DNA from: Streptomyces sp. NBC_00237
Lineage (GTDB): Bacteria; Actinomycetota; Actinomycetes; Streptomycetales; Streptomycetaceae
Length of the DNA: 64,000 nucleotides
Reading direction: 5' to 3'
Assembly: GCF_026342435.1 (NCBI RefSeq)
Contig: NZ_JAPEMT010000001.1
Location: 1,792,501 to 1,856,500, forward strand
Below are positions 40,935 to 49,228 of the stretch, piece after piece. The notes under the pieces are model-generated. The model worked only from the letters and a program-made list of their open reading frames with translations. It had not been told where the DNA came from and did not search any database. Position 1 is the first letter of the stretch; each line of letters starts with the position of its first letter. The translations under genes were made by a program, and so were the position numbers.

Positions 40935-41756
40935 TCAGGCGGTACGGGCCTCCGCCAGTACCGCGTCGATGTACGGCGGCCAGACCTCCGCCGCCCACGG
41001 GCCGAAGGCCCGGTCGGCGAGGGAGACGATCGCGAGACCGGCGTCCGGGTCGACCATCAGGAACGTACCCGACTGGCCGAAGTGGCCGAAAGTGCGGGGG
41101 GACGCCGAACTCCCCGTCCAGTGCGGCGACTTGGAGTCCCGGATCTCGAATCCCAGCCCCCAGTCGTTGGGGTTCTGGTGCCCGAAGCCGGGGAGGACGC
41201 CCTTGGTGCCGGGGTAGTGCACGGTGAGGGTGGCGTCGGCGACCGTACGGGGGTCGAGGAGGCGGGGAGCCTGGAGCTCGGCGGCGAACCGGGCGAGGTC
41301 GTCGACGGTGGAGACGCCGTCGCGGGCGGGGGAGCCGTCCATGGTGGTCGCGTTCATCCCGAGCGGCTCCAGCACCGCCTGCCGGAGGTACTCGCCGAAC
41401 GGGATCTCGGTCGCCTTCGCGATGTGGTCGCCGAGCGCGTCGAAACCGGCGTTGGAGTAGAGGCGGCGGGCACCGGGCTCGGAGGTGACGCGGGGCTCGT
41501 CGTAGGCGAGACCGCTGGTGTGGGCGAGGAGGTGCCGGACGGTCGAGCCGGGGGGCCCGGCGGGCTCGTCGAGCTCGATCGCCCCTTCCTCGTACGCCAC
41601 GAGGGCCGCGTACGCGCCGAGCGGCTTGGACACGGAGGCGAGGGGGAAGCGGTGGGCGGTCTTCCCGTGGGCTCCCAGGACGGTACCGTCCGCCCGGACG
41701 ACGGCGGTGGCGGCGGTGGGCACCGGCCAGGACTCGATCATCGACACGCTCTGCAT
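40935..41756 (-). CDS. Serine hydrolase of the beta-lactamase/PBP class C family
   Basis: A 273-residue cytosolic protein. The active-site SxxK is Ser41-Val-Ser-Lys44 (LASVSKPLG), the second motif is Tyr100-Ser-Asn (RLYSNAGF) and the third region is HFGQSGTFL. Without a signal peptide it is more likely an esterase or peptidase of the EstB type than a true beta-lactamase. The substrate is unknown. It starts at 41756, directly beside the low-complexity gap. Confidence 0.88.
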   Translation of the reverse strand: MQSVSMIESWPVPTAATAVVRADGTVLGAHGKTAHRFPLASVSKPLGAYAALVAYEEGAIELDEPAGPPGSTVRHLLAHTSGLAYDEPRVTSEPGARRLYSNAGFDALGDHIAKATEIPFGEYLRQAVLEPLGMNATTMDGSPARDGVSTVDDLARFAAELQAPRLLDPRTVADATLTVHYPGTKGVLPGFGHQNPNDWGLGFEIRDSKSPHWTGSSASPRTFGHFGQSGTFLMVDPDAGLAIVSLADRAFGPWAAEVWPPYIDAVLAEARTA

Positions 41757-42189
41757 GGAATCGAGCCTAACCGGCTACGCCGGGGCACCGGACGCGAGGG
41801 CGGCACCCGCTGCTGCCCCCCTCGCCGGGGAGACCGGCACCAAGGACACCACCGGTGCCACCCCCCGCCCCCCACCCTCGCCCCCACCTCCGACACCCCC
41901 CACCAACCCCCTTTGAGCACCACCCCCACCCCTCCTCGCCCCCCGGCACGGGCCCACCTCCTTCTCCGCCTCCCCGGGCAGCAGCTCCGCCCCCTCCGCT
42001 TCCGCCTGGCCCCCTTGGGCTCCGCCCTCCGCTTCCGCCTCGCCTCCTTGGGCGGCGGGGCCGCCCCCCGGGGGCGGAACGGGCGGGCAAGGGGGCGGCC
42101 CCCCTCCGCTCCGGGCCCACCCCGGAGCCGCCCGTTGTTACCTCCGCCATCAGGTGCGCCGCACCCCGGTGTGCCTGCGGCGGGCTACC
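41757..42189. other. Gene-free, strongly pyrimidine-biased stretch
   Basis: The plus strand from about 41860 to 42110 is dominated by C with few G (CACCCCCCGCC-like runs), then switches to G-rich near 42050. Within it CTCCGCTTCCGCCTGGCCCC and CTCCGCTTCCGCCTCGCCTC, each followed by an CTTGGG word, form an imperfect tandem duplication at about 41996-42055. No plausible protein is seen in any frame. The strand asymmetry could favour triplex, slipped or G-quadruplex structures on the other strand. Confidence 0.6.
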
Positions 42190-42290
42190 CCTCCCCGCCC
42201 CTTCACCTCAAGCGCTCGCCGCGCGGCTGTCCCGGAGACGTGCGGGTGCGTGGGGGCTGGGCGCGCAGTTCCCCGCGCCCCTGAAGGGCG
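42190..42290 (-). repeat. Dispersed intergenic repeat, copy C (inverted)
   Basis: Read on the minus strand it matches copy A: CAGGGGCGCGGGGAACTGCG, CGCCCAGCCCC, a GGACAGCCGCGCGGCGAGCG block and CTTGAGGTGAAGGGGCGGGG. It lies just upstream of the MerR promoter. Confidence 0.75.
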
Positions 42291-42376
42291 CGCACGCGCG
42301 GTCCGGGTGGGTGGGGTCATGTCGTTCATGCGGGGCAGGCTAGCCCCGTACCGCAGGAATCTCTTGCGGTATCCGC

Positions 42377-42407
42377 TTGCTTCGAGTGCACTCCAAGGTC
42401 CTAGCGT
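42377..42407 (+). promoter_or_regulatory. MerR-type promoter with 19-bp spacer and 18-bp operator
   Basis: The -35 TTGCTT (42377-42382) and -10 TAGCGT (42402-42407) are 19 bp apart, too long for normal polymerase and diagnostic of MerR activation by DNA untwisting. The spacer is filled by CTTCGAGTGCACTCCAAG (42380-42397), a perfect CTTnGAGTGCACTCnAAG palindrome. Transcription should start near 42414, almost at the ATG at 42415, so the MerR mRNA may be leaderless. Confidence 0.8.
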
Positions 42408-42414
42408 GGAGGCC

Positions 42415-42894
42415 ATGACGGTGATCGACAGCATTCCCGTACGAGCCGCGCAAGCCGGGCCGCAGGTCCCCTGCGACCTGCGCGGCGGCCACCCCCTCCC
42501 CGAGGGGCGTGACCACTACACGATCAGTGAGGTCGCCCAGGTCACGGGGCTCACCGCGCACACCCTGCGCTGGTACGAGCGGATCGGCCTGATGCCGCAC
42601 GTGGACCGCTCGCACACCGGGCAGCGCCGTTTCCGCAACCGGGACCTCGACTGGCTCGCCTTCGTCGGCAAGCTCCGCCTGACCGGGATGCCGGTCGCGG
42701 ACATGGTCCGCTACGCGGAGCTGGTGCGCGAGGGCGAGCACACCTTCGAGGAGCGGCAGGAACTGCTGGAGGCCACCCGTCGCGACGTGCGCGCCCGCAT
42801 CGCGGAACTGCAGGACACGCTCGCCGTACTCGACTACAAGATCGACGTCTACGCGGATGCGCGCAAGACGTCGGAGAGGTTCTGGCAGGCATGA
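42415..42894 (+). CDS. MerR-family regulator
   Basis: A 159-residue regulator. The N-terminal 34 residues are an extension. The MerR helix-turn-helix and wing start at HYTISEVAQVTGLTAHTLRW, with YERIGL next. Following segments (FRNRDLDWLAFVGKLRLTGM) match the family's second DNA contact. The C-terminal coiled helix (RRDVRARIAELQDTLAVLDY) mediates dimerisation. No Cys cluster is present for metal or redox sensing, so the signal is probably an organic or carbonyl compound. It is translationally coupled to the aldo-keto reductase (ATGA overlap) and should control both genes from the promoter at 42377. Confidence 0.93.
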   Translation: MTVIDSIPVRAAQAGPQVPCDLRGGHPLPEGRDHYTISEVAQVTGLTAHTLRWYERIGLMPHVDRSHTGQRRFRNRDLDWLAFVGKLRLTGMPVADMVRYAELVREGEHTFEERQELLEATRRDVRARIAELQDTLAVLDYKIDVYADARKTSERFWQA

Positions 42895-43937
42895 GCAACA
42901 CCCCCCACAACACCCCCCGCACCACCCCTCCCGTCCCCACCACCCGCCTCGGCGGGCCCACCGGCCCCGAGGTCGGCGTCCAGGGCCTCGGCTGCATGGG
43001 CATGAGCTTCGCGTACGGTCCCTCGGACGCGGGCGAGTCGCGGGCCACGCTGGAGCGGGCCCTCGAACTGGGCATCACCCTCTACGACACGGCGGACGCC
43101 TACGGGAACGGAGAGAACGAGAAGTTCCTCGCGCCGTTCGTCGCCGCGCACCGGGACGAGATCACCATCGCCACGAAGTTCGCGCTGGCCATCGACCCGC
43201 AGGACCCCACCAAGCGTCACATCAGCAACGACCCCGCCTACATCCGTCGGTGCATCGACGACAGCCTGCGCCGTCTCGGCGTCGACGTCATCGACCTCTA
43301 CTACATGCACCGGCGCGACCTGAACATCCCCATCGAGGAGACCGTCGGCGTCATGGCCGAACTCGTCGCGGCGGGCAAGGTCAAGCAGCTCGGCCTGAGC
43401 GAGGTCACGGGGCCCGAACTGCGCGCCGCGCACGCCGTGCACCCGATCGCGGCCGTGCAGTCGGAGTGGTCGCTGTTCAGCCGCGACATCGAGGCGGGCG
43501 TCGTCCCGGCCGTCGCCGAACTCGGCGCGACCCTCGTCGCGTACTCGCCGCTCGGCCGGGGCTTCCTCACCGGCTCGTTCGCCAGCGCCGAGAAGGAGCT
43601 CGGCGAGGACGACTTCCGCCGCCAGCAGCCCCGCTTCAACGGCGCGAACGCGGAGCACAACGGCGCACTCCTCGACCCGGTGCGCGAGATCGCCCGCGCC
43701 CGGGGCGTCACGCTCGGGCAGGTCGCGCTGGCCTGGGTGCAGCAGCAGGCGAAGGTGCGCGGCCTCTCGGTCGTACCGATCCCGGGCACCACCAAGCGGA
43801 CCCGGGTGGAGGAGAACGCGGCTGCCGCTCAACTCCTTCTCGGCGCGGATGAGTTGGCTCTCCTGGAGCCGATCGCCGGGCAGGTGGCGGGCGGCCGGTA
43901 CGCGGACATGAGGTTCACGTCGGCCGGGCGCGAGTAG
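42891..43937 (+). CDS. Aldo-keto reductase (AKR13-like)
   Basis: A 348-residue AKR with Asp66 and Tyr71 (LYDTADAYGNGENE), Lys96 (ATKFALA) and His140 (LYYMHRRD). The N-terminal GLGCMGMSFAYGP and C-terminal PGTTKRTRVEENAAA place it in the AKR13/YakC-like branch, which reduces aldehydes and ketones with NADPH. Co-transcription with MerR suggests induction by reactive carbonyls. The last codons and stop (GGGCGCGAGTAG) are repeated about 30 bases downstream, a small local duplication. Confidence 0.92.
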   Translation: MSNTPHNTPRTTPPVPTTRLGGPTGPEVGVQGLGCMGMSFAYGPSDAGESRATLERALELGITLYDTADAYGNGENEKFLAPFVAAHRDEITIATKFALAIDPQDPTKRHISNDPAYIRRCIDDSLRRLGVDVIDLYYMHRRDLNIPIEETVGVMAELVAAGKVKQLGLSEVTGPELRAAHAVHPIAAVQSEWSLFSRDIEAGVVPAVAELGATLVAYSPLGRGFLTGSFASAEKELGEDDFRRQQPRFNGANAEHNGALLDPVREIARARGVTLGQVALAWVQQQAKVRGLSVVPIPGTTKRTRVEENAAAAQLLLGADELALLEPIAGQVAGGRYADMRFTSAGRE

Positions 43938-44010
43938 AGCCCCCCCGGTACCGCAGGGCGCGAGTAGCCCCCACGGGGAGCCACCCGCGCCCTCCGCCCC
44001 CCGTCCCCCC

Positions 44011-45222
44011 TCACGCAAGCCCCAGCGCGAAGACCGTGAAGCCCGCCGCGAGCAGTCCCGTGACGGCCCGGCGGGCCTTCGTCGCGCCCAGCGCGGTCCG
44101 CCCGGGATTCTCGAAGACCCGGGTGTACTTGCCGATCGCGACGAGCAGCACCGCGAACAGCGGAAGCCACGCCAGCCGCGCCACGATCCACCCCAGCGTG
44201 ACGGGTGCCTCCGTGAGCCCCGGCACGACCCCGACGTACGAGGCGGGAACGGCGGCGGCCAGCATCGCCGTCTGGTGCCAGCACAGGATCGTCATGGCGG
44301 AGAGGTTGATGACGACGACCGGCGCCCACAGCGCGGGCCGCCTCAGCAGCTTCGCGACCCGGTCCCTCAGCAGGATCGCCGCACCGCTCTGGGCGGCGGC
44401 CAGCGCGAGGACGAGCAGGGACGGCGGGTGCGAGTTGGTGCGGTCCTGACCGGGCACGCCGACCATGGACGCCGGGTAGTGGAAGGCCAGCAGCAGCGCG
44501 GCGAAGAGGACGGTCCCGCCGACGAGGAGCACGTACGCGGTCCTCTTGCCGAGCCTCTTCCCGCCCCAGGCGACGCCGAGTTGATACGCGAACAGCCACC
44601 CGGGCAGCAGGTTCAGCAGGCTGATCCACGAGGGCACGGAGTCGGCGTACGGCCCGTACCTGAGGAAGTCGACGACGGCGACGGACCCGATCAGCGGGGC
44701 CGCCGACCAGGCCCCCGTGCGCCGAGCGACCCGGATGCAGACGGGCGTCAGCGCGGTGATCGCCGCGTACACGGCCACGAACCACAGCGGCTGCACGACG
44801 AGTTTCGCCCCGGTGCGCAGGGTGGCCTCGGGCACTCCGAGCCCGTACAGCAACGGCACCATGAGCGCCCACACGGCCGTCACCCCGAGCACGGGCCGCC
44901 CGAGCCGGACGAGCCGCCCCCTGAGCCATTCGGCGCTCGACCCCGTGCGCTTGTCGTACGACAGCACGGAGGCGTACCCGCCGACCAGGAAGAAGATCCC
45001 CAGCATCTGGAGCACCCAACTCAGCGGCGAGAGACCGGAGAAGGTGGACAGCGGACTGGCGTTGTGCAACGACCCCGCGTCGGCGTCGACGGTGAACCCC
45101 CCGAGCAACCAGTGCCCGGTCGGCACGGCGAGCAACGCGAGCGCCCGCAACCCGTCAACGGCCCGGTCGCGATGGTCGGGAGTCCGAGAGTCGATCTTTG
45201 CGGCAAGAGCGGAGAGGCTCAT
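44011..45222 (-). CDS. Acyltransferase-3 family integral membrane protein
   Basis: A 403-residue membrane protein with about ten helices. The family start RDRAVDGLRALALLAVPTGHW includes the catalytic-site His in GHW, and FFLVGGYAS follows in the third segment. Acyltransferase_3 proteins transfer acetyl or other acyl groups to sugars, peptidoglycan, lipids or natural products at the membrane. There are no sugar or antibiotic genes next to it, so the acceptor is unknown. Confidence 0.87.
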   Translation of the reverse strand: MSLSALAAKIDSRTPDHRDRAVDGLRALALLAVPTGHWLLGGFTVDADAGSLHNASPLSTFSGLSPLSWVLQMLGIFFLVGGYASVLSYDKRTGSSAEWLRGRLVRLGRPVLGVTAVWALMVPLLYGLGVPEATLRTGAKLVVQPLWFVAVYAAITALTPVCIRVARRTGAWSAAPLIGSVAVVDFLRYGPYADSVPSWISLLNLLPGWLFAYQLGVAWGGKRLGKRTAYVLLVGGTVLFAALLLAFHYPASMVGVPGQDRTNSHPPSLLVLALAAAQSGAAILLRDRVAKLLRRPALWAPVVVINLSAMTILCWHQTAMLAAAVPASYVGVVPGLTEAPVTLGWIVARLAWLPLFAVLLVAIGKYTRVFENPGRTALGATKARRAVTGLLAAGFTVFALGLA

Positions 45223-45247
45223 GAGGGTTCCTTAAGTCTTTTGTCGT

Positions 45248-45400
45248 TAGGGGCGCGGGGAACTGCGCGATCAGCCACGACGCACCTGCACATCAACGAG
45301 ACAGCCGCGCGGCAAGCGCTTTAGGTGAAGGGGCGGGCCAGGGGCACAAACCGGGGGCCCGGGGGCAGAGCCCCCGGCAGTAACAGCACCCACCCACCGA
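45248..45400 (+). repeat. Dispersed intergenic repeat, copy D
   Basis: It matches copy A through GGGGCGCGGGGAACTGCGCG, CAGCCACGACGCACC, GAGACAGCCGCGCGGCAAGC and AGGTGAAGGGGCGGG, then the distal GCCCGGGGGCAGAGCCCCCG block followed by GCAGTAAC. It fills the gap between the acyltransferase and DUF1023 genes. Confidence 0.75.
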
Positions 45401-45416
45401 ACCCGCACCCGGGCCC

Positions 45417-46448
45417 TCACCCCGCCCTCCCCTCCGCGATCGCCGCAAAAGCACGCAACGAATCCGTCCCGGGAGCGAAATACCCGGTATGCCCCCGCGC
45501 CCCCTCCGCCGGAACCCGCCGCGCCCCGAACGGAGCAGCCGCCGGATCCGCCCCGTGCCCCACCCCGAACACCTCCACATGCGGGACCTTGTCGATCCAG
45601 TCCGTGGGGTCCTTCGCCGCCCACACCCGCCCCCGCGCGCCCAGCTCCGCAGCCGACCCGACCCGCATCCCGGGCGACGCGAACGCCACGATGTCGGCGG
45701 CATCCAGCCGGGGCGCGGCCAGCCCGCACACCACCGACCCGTAGCTGTGACAGAACACCGCCGGGTCCGGCGCCCCCACCGCGTCGAGCCCCTCCGCGAA
45801 CCGCGCCAGCCGCTCCGCGCCCGCTTCCGCGAGGCTCCCGGTCGCCGCGTCGACGCCGACCCCGACCGGGGTGGTGTACCCGACCCACGCCACGACCGCC
45901 GTACCGGAGCCGGTCGCGGCACGCAGGCTCCCGGCCATCCCGGCGGGCGTCCCGTACGGGTCCTTCTCCCGGTCGTACGTCCCGGCGTCCATGTCGGAAC
46001 CCGGCACGATCACGGCCACGTGCCGCGCCCGCCCCAAGTCCCCGTAGACCTCGGCCACTTGGCCCCGCCCCCGAGGATCGAAGGCGAGGATCTGCCGGTC
46101 GGCGGACAGCAGTCGTCCGAACCGGCCGTCCTGGGCGAGCGCCACCCGGTTCGCCGCGTACCGCAGTGCGACCGGAGCGCCGTCCAGATTCCCCACCACC
46201 AGCGGATACCGGCGCACCAGCTCGTCCCGCCGCTCCTCGCTCAACCCCCGGAAGAACGCGGCCACTTCACTGGCCGTGCTCCGCGCAGGGTCGATCAGTC
46301 CCGCGCTCCGCCATGCGGCGGAGCCCGGCGGCGGGCCGGTGACGGGGGTCTGGGAGTCGGCGGAGACCCATCCCGCGGTGCCCCCGACCATCGCCGCGAC
46401 GAGCGCGACCGCCGTCAGAGTCCTCCTGAACCGGTGCGACCGCTGCAT
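45417..46448 (-). CDS. Secreted DUF1023 alpha/beta hydrolase, paralogue 1
   Basis: The ATG at 46448 gives 343 residues with a signal peptide (TAVALVAAMVGGTAGWVSA). The conserved part starts RYPLVVGNLDGAPVALRYAA. It then has AFDPRGRGQVAEVYGDL, VIVPGSDMD, the nucleophile elbow FCHSYGSVVCG and a C-terminal GHTGYFAPGTDSL. This is the alpha/beta hydrolase_8 (DUF1023) family of actinobacteria, with the catalytic Ser in HSYGS. Substrates are unknown. It shares nearly all these motifs with the protein at 50225. Confidence 0.88.
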   Translation of the reverse strand: MQRSHRFRRTLTAVALVAAMVGGTAGWVSADSQTPVTGPPPGSAAWRSAGLIDPARSTASEVAAFFRGLSEERRDELVRRYPLVVGNLDGAPVALRYAANRVALAQDGRFGRLLSADRQILAFDPRGRGQVAEVYGDLGRARHVAVIVPGSDMDAGTYDREKDPYGTPAGMAGSLRAATGSGTAVVAWVGYTTPVGVGVDAATGSLAEAGAERLARFAEGLDAVGAPDPAVFCHSYGSVVCGLAAPRLDAADIVAFASPGMRVGSAAELGARGRVWAAKDPTDWIDKVPHVEVFGVGHGADPAAAPFGARRVPAEGARGHTGYFAPGTDSLRAFAAIAEGRAG

Positions 46449-46905
46449 GTCCCCGCCCCTCCCCGCACTGCGCGGCCCTTCCGCGGCGTGCTGTCCCGAC
46501 GCAGAGGAAGGTAAGGAGAAGGCCGGGCGCGCGGCGTCACACCAGGGAGCCAACTCCCGTGTGATACCGCAGTACTGGAGGTTCTCCGCAGCCGTGAAGG
46601 GGGTGCTGGCCCCACCCCCGAGGGTACGGATCCCTCCCCCGACCCGTGGAGGCACTGGGCTCACCCGGACGACGCGCCCCGCCCGCCCCGGCTGCGAATC
46701 CGCGGAACATGACCCAGCTCACACCCCGGCCCCACCCGCGGGCCACCCCGAAGCCCCGCCCGAAGCGTGCCCCGCGCCACTGCCTCCCGCTCGCCCGGGC
46801 GGCGGCCCGGGGCGGACTCGGCGTCGTCCGCGCCCTCGCCGGAACGCCCCTCTCCGTGCTGAGCCCGCGCCGGGCCCCCGCCCCCTGCCGGTCAGCCCCT
46901 GAACC
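46449..46905. other. 457-bp gap between DUF1023 gene and response regulator gene
   Basis: The left part must hold the DUF1023 promoter. From 46600 to 46900 the sequence is C-rich with long open frames in several phases but no convincing start, ribosome site or family match. I see no hairpin with a T run for the upstream genes. Confidence 0.4.
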
Positions 46906-47586
46906 TCACCCCGTGTCCCCGGGAGCCACCAGCCCCGACTCGTACGCGAAGATCACCGCCTGGGCCCGGTCCCGCAGGTCCAGCTTGGCCAGCACCCGGC
47001 CGATGTGGGTCTTCACCGTCTGCTCCGCCAGGATCAGCCGGTCGGCGATCTCCTGGTTGGAGAGACCCCGCGCGATCAGTTCCAGGACCTCCGTCTCGCG
47101 CGGGGTGAGCCCGCCCAGCCGCAGCGCCGGGTCGCGGCGGGGGGCGGGGCGCTGAGCGGCGAAGTCGGCGATCAGGCGGCGCGTCACGGACGGGGCGAGC
47201 AGTGCCTCACCGGCCGCCACCACCCGTACCGCCGCGATCAGGTCGGCGGGCGGGGCGTCCTTCAGGAGGAAGCCCGAGGCCCCGGCGCGCAGCGCCTCGT
47301 ACACGTAGTCGTCCACGTCGAAGGTGGTCAGCATCAGCACCTTGGGCCGCCTCTCCACCCCGATCGGCGGGTTCAGGATCTCCCGGGCCGCGGCCAGCCC
47401 GTCCATCTCCGGCATCCGCACGTCCATCAGCACGACGTCCGGGTGGGTGGCTCGGCTGACCTCCACCCCCTGCCGTCCGTCGGGGGCCTCGCCCACCACG
47501 TCGATGTCGGCCTGTGCCGAGAGCAGCGCGGCGAATCCGGCGCGCACCATGGCCTGGTCGTCGACGATGATCACGCGAATGGTCAT
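46906..47586 (-). CDS. NarL/LuxR-family response regulator
   Basis: A 226-residue regulator starting at the ATG at 47586. The receiver domain has acidic pair Asp9/Asp10 (IIVDDQ), phospho-acceptor Asp55 (VVLMDVRMPE), Thr in LMLTTFD and Lys in FLLKDAPP. The C-terminal LuxR helix-turn-helix starts at LTPRETEVLELIARGLSNQE and ends at TVKTHIGRVLAKLDL. It is the partner of the kinase encoded immediately upstream, with a four-base overlap. Confidence 0.95.
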   Translation of the reverse strand: MTIRVIIVDDQAMVRAGFAALLSAQADIDVVGEAPDGRQGVEVSRATHPDVVLMDVRMPEMDGLAAAREILNPPIGVERRPKVLMLTTFDVDDYVYEALRAGASGFLLKDAPPADLIAAVRVVAAGEALLAPSVTRRLIADFAAQRPAPRRDPALRLGGLTPRETEVLELIARGLSNQEIADRLILAEQTVKTHIGRVLAKLDLRDRAQAVIFAYESGLVAPGDTG

Positions 47587-49124
47587 GTGCCGGGGGAGTC
47601 CTTCTCGTTCGGGGACGCCGTGTCGGCGTCCGGAGTCGTGGAGTCCGCGTCCGGTGACGGGGAGCCTGGAGCCGGAGTCGTGGAGTCCGCGTCCGGTGAC
47701 GGGGAGCCTGGAGCCGGGGTCGCATCCGCCCCCGCCAGCGGCAGCCTCGCCGCGACCCGGAAGCCGCCGTCCGGCAGCGGTCCCGTGTCCAGGGTGCCGC
47801 CGGTCAACCGTACGCGCTCGCGCATCCCGACCAGCCCGTGTCCGCCCGCCCCCTTCGCCTCGACCCGCGAAGTCGGCTCGGGGGCGGGCCCGTTGACGAC
47901 CAGCACCAGCAGGTCCTTCCCCTCCGCGCGCACCGACACCCGCGTCACGGCCCCCGGCGCGTGCCGCACCACGTTCGCCAGGGCCTCCTGCACGATGCGG
48001 TACGCGGACAGGTCCACGGCCTGCGGCACCGCCAGGCTCCCCGGCCCCGGCCCCAGCTCCCTGGCCATCGACAACTCCGCCGGGACGCCCGCCCGTACCG
48101 TCGCCTCCACCAGCTGCTGGATCTTGTCCAGACCCGGCTGCGGCGACCGCTCGCCCTCCGTGCCCTCGCTGCGCAGCACCACGAGCAGCCGCCGCATCTC
48201 CGTCAGCGACTCCCGCGCGCTGGACGCGATCGAGGCGAACTCCTCCGCCGCCTCGGACGGCAGACCGCTGATCCGGTACGGCGCGGAGTCGGCCTGCACC
48301 GTGATCATCGACATGTGGTGGGCCACCACGTCGTGCAACTCCCGGGCGATCCGGGTGCGTTCCTCCAGGAGCGTGCGGTGGGCGCGCTCCGCCTCGCTGA
48401 TGGTCTCCTGCTCCACCAGCCTGCGCTGCGCCTCGCCGCGCTCCCGCAGCGCCCCGCCGATGATCAGCGCGGCGGCACTGAGCACGATCGCCAACAGCTG
48501 GGTGCCATCGCTGAGTTGCGGCTCCAGCTGGCCCAGAGTGAGGCCCGTGACGGCGGTCACGACCCAGACCCCCACCAGCGCCGGACGTCGTTCCCGCAGG
48601 CCCAGACCGAACAGCAGGAACAGCATCCCGACGATCGTGGGCGCCGGCCACGGCCAGATCCCGTGCCCCGGCTCCAGCGGTCCCACCAGGAACAGGGCCC
48701 CGGCCACCCCGGCGGGGAAGACGATCCACCACGCCTGGAGCGGCCGGTGGGCGATCATCAGCAGCGGCAGCGACTGCCCCGCACCGATCGCGCCCGCGAC
48801 GCCGCCGGACAGCTGGTAGTCGTGGGTCAGCACCTGGATCGTGACGGGCAGCATCACGACCATCAGGATCAGCGCCACCGCGTACGGCAGCAGCCGCTGC
48901 CAGCGCTTCGGCGCGTCCGCCAGCAGGGGCACGGCAGGGTGCGAGGGGTGGGAGAGGGCGTACAGCATCTCCCGCAGGCGCCGCCCGGCGGCGCTGAACA
49001 GGCCGTGGTGAGCAGCGGCGGCCCCAGCCCCAGCCCCGGCCGTGGCCGTGGCGGTGCTCGGAGCGGAGGAGGGTCTCGGCGGGGCGGAGGGACGCGGCGG
49101 AGGCGGCGGAGTCGGTTCGTTCAT
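47583..49124 (-). CDS. Membrane sensor histidine kinase of the NarL-type system
   Basis: A 513-residue kinase. A Pro/Ala-rich N-terminus (1-40) is followed by about six membrane helices (80-225), then the HisKA_3 helix with His264 (RIARELHDVVAHHMSM), N-box QEALANVVRHA and the G2 region GGHGLVGMRERVRLTGG. The C-terminal tail carries the unit TPAPGSPSPDADST twice in perfect tandem. Streptomyces kinases of this type sense membrane-borne or cell-envelope signals. No dedicated target operon is obvious, though two DUF1023 genes flank the pair. Confidence 0.94.
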   Translation of the reverse strand: MNEPTPPPPPRPSAPPRPSSAPSTATATAGAGAGAAAAHHGLFSAAGRRLREMLYALSHPSHPAVPLLADAPKRWQRLLPYAVALILMVVMLPVTIQVLTHDYQLSGGVAGAIGAGQSLPLLMIAHRPLQAWWIVFPAGVAGALFLVGPLEPGHGIWPWPAPTIVGMLFLLFGLGLRERRPALVGVWVVTAVTGLTLGQLEPQLSDGTQLLAIVLSAAALIIGGALRERGEAQRRLVEQETISEAERAHRTLLEERTRIARELHDVVAHHMSMITVQADSAPYRISGLPSEAAEEFASIASSARESLTEMRRLLVVLRSEGTEGERSPQPGLDKIQQLVEATVRAGVPAELSMARELGPGPGSLAVPQAVDLSAYRIVQEALANVVRHAPGAVTRVSVRAEGKDLLVLVVNGPAPEPTSRVEAKGAGGHGLVGMRERVRLTGGTLDTGPLPDGGFRVAARLPLAGADATPAPGSPSPDADSTTPAPGSPSPDADSTTPDADTASPNEKDSPGT

Positions 49125-49228
49125 GGCTCCCTCAGCCTAGGCAGCGCACCCGTTCTCCCACGTCATACCGTGGTCCGGAACGCGGCCTCATACCGTGGTA
49201 CCGGATCCGCCCCCGCCCGCCCCCGTTC

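Noticed and set aside
40935..41756. Serine hydrolase considered as a beta-lactamase antibiotic-resistance gene
   Set aside because: It has no signal peptide and is small; SxxK and YSN are shared by esterases and peptidases, so resistance cannot be claimed.
46646..47155. Open frame starting near 46709 that could encode a small Pro/Arg-rich protein
   Set aside because: It runs into the antisense of the response regulator gene, has no ribosome site and no recognisable family; long open frames are expected by chance at this GC content.
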